Below are positions 23,713 through 27,667 of a stretch of DNA of 27,667 bases, in pieces. A program made the position numbers and the translations under genes. Every line of letters begins with the position of its first letter. Within the stretch, counting starts at the first letter, position 1. The notes under the pieces are model-generated. The model worked only from the letters and a program-made list of their open reading frames with translations. It was not told the origin of the DNA and did not search any database. Source of the DNA: a virus; the IMG/VR virus record IMGVR_UViG_3300010412_000065, positions 1 to 27,667 of that record; one strand, written 5' to 3'.

Positions 23713-25989
23713 ATGGTAAGAACGTATGCTGTAGGAGCCGAGAATAGAGTTGTTAGATCAGACAACCATAACGGCATTTGGAATATCTTATATCCGTTAG
23801 GTCCGATTAAAAATTTATTCTACGATGTTATGACGGATCCGAATACTTCGGATAAAGTATTCATTGTGGGTAGATCGGGAGATATCAATACTCATTATGG
23901 TATTCAGTATTCTACAGATGCGGGATTAACATGGAACTTACCCGGCGGTAACTGGAATGAAGATGGACCTGACAGATGGTTCTATGAAGTTTGGGTAGTT
24001 GATGCCAATGTTATTTGGGTTGTAGGAAACGACGGAATTGTAGTAAAGTCTACAGATGGTGGATTGAACTTTAATAAAGTTGTTGGTGTTCCGGGAGTGT
24101 CTTTGCCTGGAGATATTCCATATACAGCAGCTATTCATGCTATTAGTGCTAATAATGCTGTAGTATTGGGTTCTCCTTCAGATAATGTAGGAGAATATGA
24201 ATGCTACGTTTGGAAAACAATAGACGGAGGAAATACATGGAACCTTCTTAATGGTGGCAATACGCTTGTCAATAGTAATACAACCGGCAATCTTCCAAAT
24301 CCTGCAGGTAAAGCGAATGGAATATGGATGTCTAATGATGGACAACGTATTGTAGTAGGTACAGGATATACTCAACAATTAAGTACAAACGGTGGTGCAT
24401 CTTTCTTAGATATTAACCCCGAAATGTTGAGATCTGGAGAACATTTGACATGGTTTCCAACTTACAATGCTTCTTCAATTTTCAGACATACTGGAGGATT
24501 TACAATTCAAATAAATGAATCTTTAGATGTAGGATCAACGTACATCACAACAAAAAGTTTGGGTCTTGGCGATCCTTCTAAAATAATTCTCGGAGCTCAT
24601 TTTTATACCGCAAATGACGGATACTTCACAAATCAAAACTTGATATATTCGAGTCCTGATGGAGGAGTAACTGAAAGTTTGACGTATACCGATGCAAACA
24701 TCAATGCTATTTTTAGAGCTATTTGGACAGGTCCTCCGTATATAAATGAATCCTATTTTGAGTTGGTAAGTTGTTGTGATCCTGATAAGATTATCTATGC
24801 TCAAATAACAGGAGGAACAATTATTGAAGGTGGAACCTACATTTATGTTCCTGGTGGTACACAACAAGAAGATGCTCTGTGTTATACAATTACTTCTTTA
24901 CCGCAAGCTCCAAATGAACCAATCGTAAACATCAATCTCGCTACGGAATTGCAGTATGTTAACGATTGCGAAAATGAAACCTGTGTGATTTTATGCTCTC
25001 CGTGTCAATGTACAAGAGCCAAAATTGTTATATTAAAAGGTGTTCCGCCAACAGAAGACATTGTTGTTCAATATGTAGATTGTAATAATCAAATTGTAAA
25101 TTATACATTACCTTTTGATTTGACTTTTGGAGAACAAATTTGCGCTAAGTATTTCATACCGGTAGATCTCGGCGGTTACCTTGTTCAATATGAAACATCT
25201 GGCAATTGTATTTTCGATTCACAGCTGAATGAATATCATTGTCCTAATGGTGAAGTAACGTACCGATTGGAAGATTGCCGCGGAATAGCAGAAGACATCT
25301 ACACCAATGTTGATCTATCAGAAGTGGTAGGGCAAGTTATTACTCTTCGTGATGAAAACAACAAACCTTTGGAAGGATGCTGGCAAGTATTTGAGGTAAC
25401 GTATCAACCAATAGAAGTGGAAGTTGTTCTTGGCGTTTACAAATGTTACGAAGATTGCGAGGATTGTTTACCTCCGGCTCCAGAACCGTTCCCTTTAAAA
25501 CCTCGTACAGTTGATCCAAACTATACCACAGGTAATTGCGATCCCGATATTGTTGAGGGAGCTTTTTGTCGTCATGCTGAAATGATGTACAAGAAGTCAT
25601 TGACTAAAAGATTCGCAATCAAAGATTGTTGTCCAGAGGATGAAGATAAAGTCAATGCAACTAAAGAAAAGATTGAATTGTTATTGATTAAGTCTACAAA
25701 TCCTACTCCTGATCCATGTAGCGATGATCCAATTATCAACGAATACTATTTTGGCAGAAATGACGGAGATCCCGAAGTAATCTTGACATTTACCAATGAA
25801 GAAGGAGTTTTGGTATCGTTTACTATTCCCGCTTGTGTTACTGATTGCGAACCGGTTAGATTTTGTGCAGTACGCGGAACTATTACTTTGAATTCCGTAA
25901 TTACGTTTGCGGTAAACGAAAGTTGTTCAGATCCTTTGAATTGCAATCAAAATGACAACCTGGTATTTGTTCGACCTTGCATATTTTAA
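23713..25989 (+). CDS. Large Cys-rich tail/fibre protein with beta-propeller
   Basis: A 758-residue protein. Residues 1 to about 345 are a beta-propeller with Asp-box (BNR-like) turns: YSTDAGLTW, STDGGLNF, KTIDGGNTW and degenerate STNGGASF and SSPDGG. Then come two copies of a small domain near 349-395 and 524-572 (YFELVSCC and YRLEDCRG, each ending in a Cys followed by a beta strand). A helical domain follows near 630-670 (CRHAEMMYKKSLTKRFAIKDCC), and a Cys-rich beta end. Propellers of this type bind ligands or glycans; sialidase catalytic residues were not identified. A virion adhesin or baseplate-associated protein is likely from the context. Confidence 0.7.
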   Translation: MVRTYAVGAENRVVRSDNHNGIWNILYPLGPIKNLFYDVMTDPNTSDKVFIVGRSGDINTHYGIQYSTDAGLTWNLPGGNWNEDGPDRWFYEVWVVDANVIWVVGNDGIVVKSTDGGLNFNKVVGVPGVSLPGDIPYTAAIHAISANNAVVLGSPSDNVGEYECYVWKTIDGGNTWNLLNGGNTLVNSNTTGNLPNPAGKANGIWMSNDGQRIVVGTGYTQQLSTNGGASFLDINPEMLRSGEHLTWFPTYNASSIFRHTGGFTIQINESLDVGSTYITTKSLGLGDPSKIILGAHFYTANDGYFTNQNLIYSSPDGGVTESLTYTDANINAIFRAIWTGPPYINESYFELVSCCDPDKIIYAQITGGTIIEGGTYIYVPGGTQQEDALCYTITSLPQAPNEPIVNINLATELQYVNDCENETCVILCSPCQCTRAKIVILKGVPPTEDIVVQYVDCNNQIVNYTLPFDLTFGEQICAKYFIPVDLGGYLVQYETSGNCIFDSQLNEYHCPNGEVTYRLEDCRGIAEDIYTNVDLSEVVGQVITLRDENNKPLEGCWQVFEVTYQPIEVEVVLGVYKCYEDCEDCLPPAPEPFPLKPRTVDPNYTTGNCDPDIVEGAFCRHAEMMYKKSLTKRFAIKDCCPEDEDKVNATKEKIELLLIKSTNPTPDPCSDDPIINEYYFGRNDGDPEVILTFTNEEGVLVSFTIPACVTDCEPVRFCAVRGTITLNSVITFAVNESCSDPLNCNQNDNLVFVRPCIF

Positions 25990-26001
25990 TTAAAATTCCT
26001 A

Positions 26002-26020
26002 TCTTATTATAAATAGTGTT
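26002..26020 (+). promoter_or_regulatory. Candidate phage promoter motif, copy 4
   Basis: TCTTATTATAAATAGTGTT resembles the motif before 21271 and ends only three bases before the start codon at 26024. If it is a promoter the transcript would be nearly leaderless; the resemblance could instead mark another signal. A 14-base palindrome, ATTTTAATTAAAAT, lies just upstream at 25983-25996. Confidence 0.3.
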
Positions 26021-26023
26021 CGT

Positions 26024-26515
26024 ATGAAACCTACAAATAAAAAATCTCTTCCTTGCTCTCCAACATCATCTAACTGTGTGATTTGGCAAGGTGACGATAT
26101 TCCTTGTTTAAACATTTGCAAGGGAGCTACCGTTTCGGACGTGATATTCCAAATGGGTTGTCTTTTGTGTGAATTGAAAGATCAAATGGATCCGGATAAG
26201 TATGATTTAACTTGTCTGGAACTTGCGGCATGTGATGTTCCGCATACATTCCAAGATTTCATTCAGATCATTATTGATCGCATTTGCAATATTGAAGCTA
26301 CGTGTTGTGCCGAGAATCAAACTTCTCCAACAAATGAACAGACAGTTGTAGTGGCATCATGCTTTGCAAGTCAAGGAGGACCGGTTCAGACCATTTCCAA
26401 TTACATTATGGCAATTGGACAGAAGGTTTGCGAACAAGAAATTACAATCCAAAATCAGCAAATTGCAATTCAGCAGTTGTTGGCTCGGGTTGAAGTATTA
26501 GAATCATACCATTAA
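26024..26515 (+). CDS. Virion protein with Cys-spaced repeats
   Basis: A 163-residue protein. Three repeat units are seen, each with a Cys near the start and another at the end of a helix: about 28-49, 64-88 and 103-126 (for example ATVSDVIFQMGCLLC, TFQDFIQIIIDRIC, TISNYIMAIGQKVC). A Gln/Ile helical coiled coil closes the protein (ITIQNQQIAIQQLLARVEVL). The same repeat occurs in the next gene. Coiled-coil end and repeat suggest an oligomeric fibre shaft or tail component. The gene is followed 12 bases later by the last gene. Confidence 0.65.
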   Translation: MKPTNKKSLPCSPTSSNCVIWQGDDIPCLNICKGATVSDVIFQMGCLLCELKDQMDPDKYDLTCLELAACDVPHTFQDFIQIIIDRICNIEATCCAENQTSPTNEQTVVVASCFASQGGPVQTISNYIMAIGQKVCEQEITIQNQQIAIQQLLARVEVLESYH

Positions 26516-26527
26516 TAAGTTGAAATC

Positions 26528-27667
26528 ATGGGTTGTAGTAACTGTGGAGAAAAGAAAGAAAAGGATTGTGGATGCACTACTGAAGCGTTAAGCATCAATC
26601 AAATCTGTAATCCTATTGAATGTCCTGCAGACGAATGTGCAGAATCATTTTCAGCCGCATGTATTCGGTATACGGGAGCACCTTTGATTTGTAACAACGT
26701 TGAGGTTGTTCCTACAGATACAAACGTTGCTCAAGCGTTATCAAATATTCTTGCGTTTGTGTGTACAAACGATGTTGTAGAAAATGATATTCTATGCGGC
26801 CAAACTGTAGTAGTTTCTCAAGGAACTGAATTGGGTTCGGCATTAGGGTTGATTGTTGCATACTTCTGCAATCAACTTACCACGTTGGAAGATTTGGCGT
26901 GTCCTCAATCTCCGGTTTTAGTTCCTGCTAATACATCATTGAATGAAGCGTTGCAGGCTATTTTTGAGTATTTCTGTCAGCAAATAACTGACATTAACAT
27001 TGCAATTTCACAAATTATTATTCCGGAGGTTATTGCAGGATCAGGAATTAACGTTATTGAAACTTTAGATGGATCGGGCAACGTTGTTTCTTATACTATC
27101 GAATTGCAACCTATTGCTTTTCCAGTTACTACTTTATCCTCTGCGGGAGGAACAGAAACGTTAGTCAATGATGGAACAGGAACAACTTTAGCGATTAAAG
27201 GATTGACAGCCGGCCCTGGCATAACACTAACATCATCGGCTACAGCTGTAACAATATCGTTGACGAATCCTACTCCTGCAACATTGAATTATGGATTGTA
27301 TGCTCAAACTGACGACGGTCCGGGTATTTTTGCAAATGCTCCCGCTGGAACATTAATTGGTACAGGAGTTGGAACATTGAGCGTTCCGGCAAATACTTTC
27401 CAAGTAGGAGACAGTTTCCGAGTAGTAATGGGTGGACATTTGAACACTTCTAATGGACAAGAGTTGACAATTTCCGTATATGCAAATGGAAACGTAATTG
27501 GCACTACGAACTTGATCAACATGAAAAATGCTACCAATAAGCATTGGGTGTTAACTATTGATTTTACAATTCGTAGTTTGGGAGTTACAGGCCAAATCGT
27601 TAGTCTTGGACATTTCTCCTACATTCCGGATCCTGCGGGTCAAGCCTTTGAAGGTTCTGATTTTAGT
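26528..27667 (+). CDS. Tail fibre protein, N-terminal zinc motif and Cys repeats (3' end missing)
   Basis: The frame opens at ATG 26528 and runs without a stop for 380 codons to the window edge. It begins MGCSNCGEKKEKDCGC (Cys 3, 6, 14, 16), a zinc-finger-like head. Residues 51-153 hold three tandem 35-residue repeats with Cys pairs 55/79, 90/114 and 125/150. From 168 it turns into a Gly/Thr/Ser beta-rich fibre (GSGINVIETLDGSG; GPGITLTSSA), and the last 90 visible residues look like a globular jelly-roll-like domain. It is probably a receptor-binding fibre. The function is inferred. Confidence 0.7.
   Translation, partial: MGCSNCGEKKEKDCGCTTEALSINQICNPIECPADECAESFSAACIRYTGAPLICNNVEVVPTDTNVAQALSNILAFVCTNDVVENDILCGQTVVVSQGTELGSALGLIVAYFCNQLTTLEDLACPQSPVLVPANTSLNEALQAIFEYFCQQITDINIAISQIIIPEVIAGSGINVIETLDGSGNVVSYTIELQPIAFPVTTLSSAGGTETLVNDGTGTTLAIKGLTAGPGITLTSSATAVTISLTNPTPATLNYGLYAQTDDGPGIFANAPAGTLIGTGVGTLSVPANTFQVGDSFRVVMGGHLNTSNGQELTISVYANGNVIGTTNLINMKNATNKHWVLTIDFTIRSLGVTGQIVSLGHFSYIPDPAGQAFEGSDFS
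26690..26977 (+). repeat. Three tandem 35-residue protein repeats
   Basis: The coding DNA for residues 55-150 contains three units with the pattern Cys-x24-Cys (third x25), each with V-V/L-V-x-x-x-T-x-L/V-x-x-A-L-x-x-I-x-x-F-x-C. The repetition is clear in protein and not in DNA, so the units are old duplications. Related units lie in the 26024 gene. Confidence 0.7.

Noticed and set aside
23713-24750. Sialidase enzyme call for the Asp-box protein
   Set aside because: Asp boxes alone mark propeller structure; the Arg triad and Tyr/Glu pair of sialidases were not found.
25983-25996. Perfect 14-base palindrome ATTTTAATTAAAAT as an operator or terminator
   Set aside because: It is all A/T, overlaps a stop codon in AT-rich DNA and lacks a G/C stem or loop; chance is a sufficient explanation.

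Overview
The window is one strand-coherent stretch of a tailed double-stranded DNA phage genome. Every gene I can support lies on the + strand, packed with short gaps or stop/start overlaps. The host is most likely a Bacteroidota bacterium. Starts generally lack a GGAGG-type ribosome site and sit behind A-rich leaders, the DNA is AT-rich, and the terminase/portal/scaffold/capsid block resembles what I remember of crAss-like (Crassvirales) phages. That lineage call rests on memory of the families, not on a search. The standard code is used: TAA, TGA and one TAG all act as stops.

Layout. 1-4278: five adhesion/fibre-type proteins, the first cut by the window edge. 4281-7566: lysis region with a holin-like protein, a second small membrane protein, a permuted NlpC/P60-like hydrolase, a probable one-gene spanin and a CHAP endolysin, interrupted by three small Lys/Gly-rich proteins. 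7571-8022: two more small genes, then a strong hairpin terminator. 8141-10700: small regulatory/DNA genes (winged-helix-like, HU/IHF-like, Cys-rich, PD-(D/E)XK nuclease, and an unknown just before the terminase). 10700-18751: large terminase, portal, scaffold and major capsid protein, closed by a second strong terminator. 18835-21187: an unknown virion-region protein, a probable head-tail connector and a complete ferritin. 21271-22902: a second highly expressed virion protein, followed by a third terminator. 22983-27667: Cys-rich tail/fibre proteins, including a beta-propeller protein and two proteins sharing a Cys-spaced repeat; the last gene runs off the edge.

How the genes work together: terminase, portal, scaffold and capsid build and fill the head; the connector and downstream proteins make the tail and its fibres; holin, hydrolases and spanin release progeny. 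The most unusual item is the ferritin at 20558-21187, which keeps all the iron-site residues of bacterial FtnA and has an extra 50-residue N-terminal tail. It sits inside the virion assembly operon. Other signals are a 14-base leader repeated before three genes, an AT-rich promoter-like motif before four transcription-unit starts, and a CG-dinucleotide-depleted segment (about 3035-4993) that looks like an imported fibre-plus-holin cassette.

There is no gene-free stretch longer than 300 bases. The longest gap is 15703-15839. I see no tRNA, rRNA, CRISPR array, insertion sequence or integrase.
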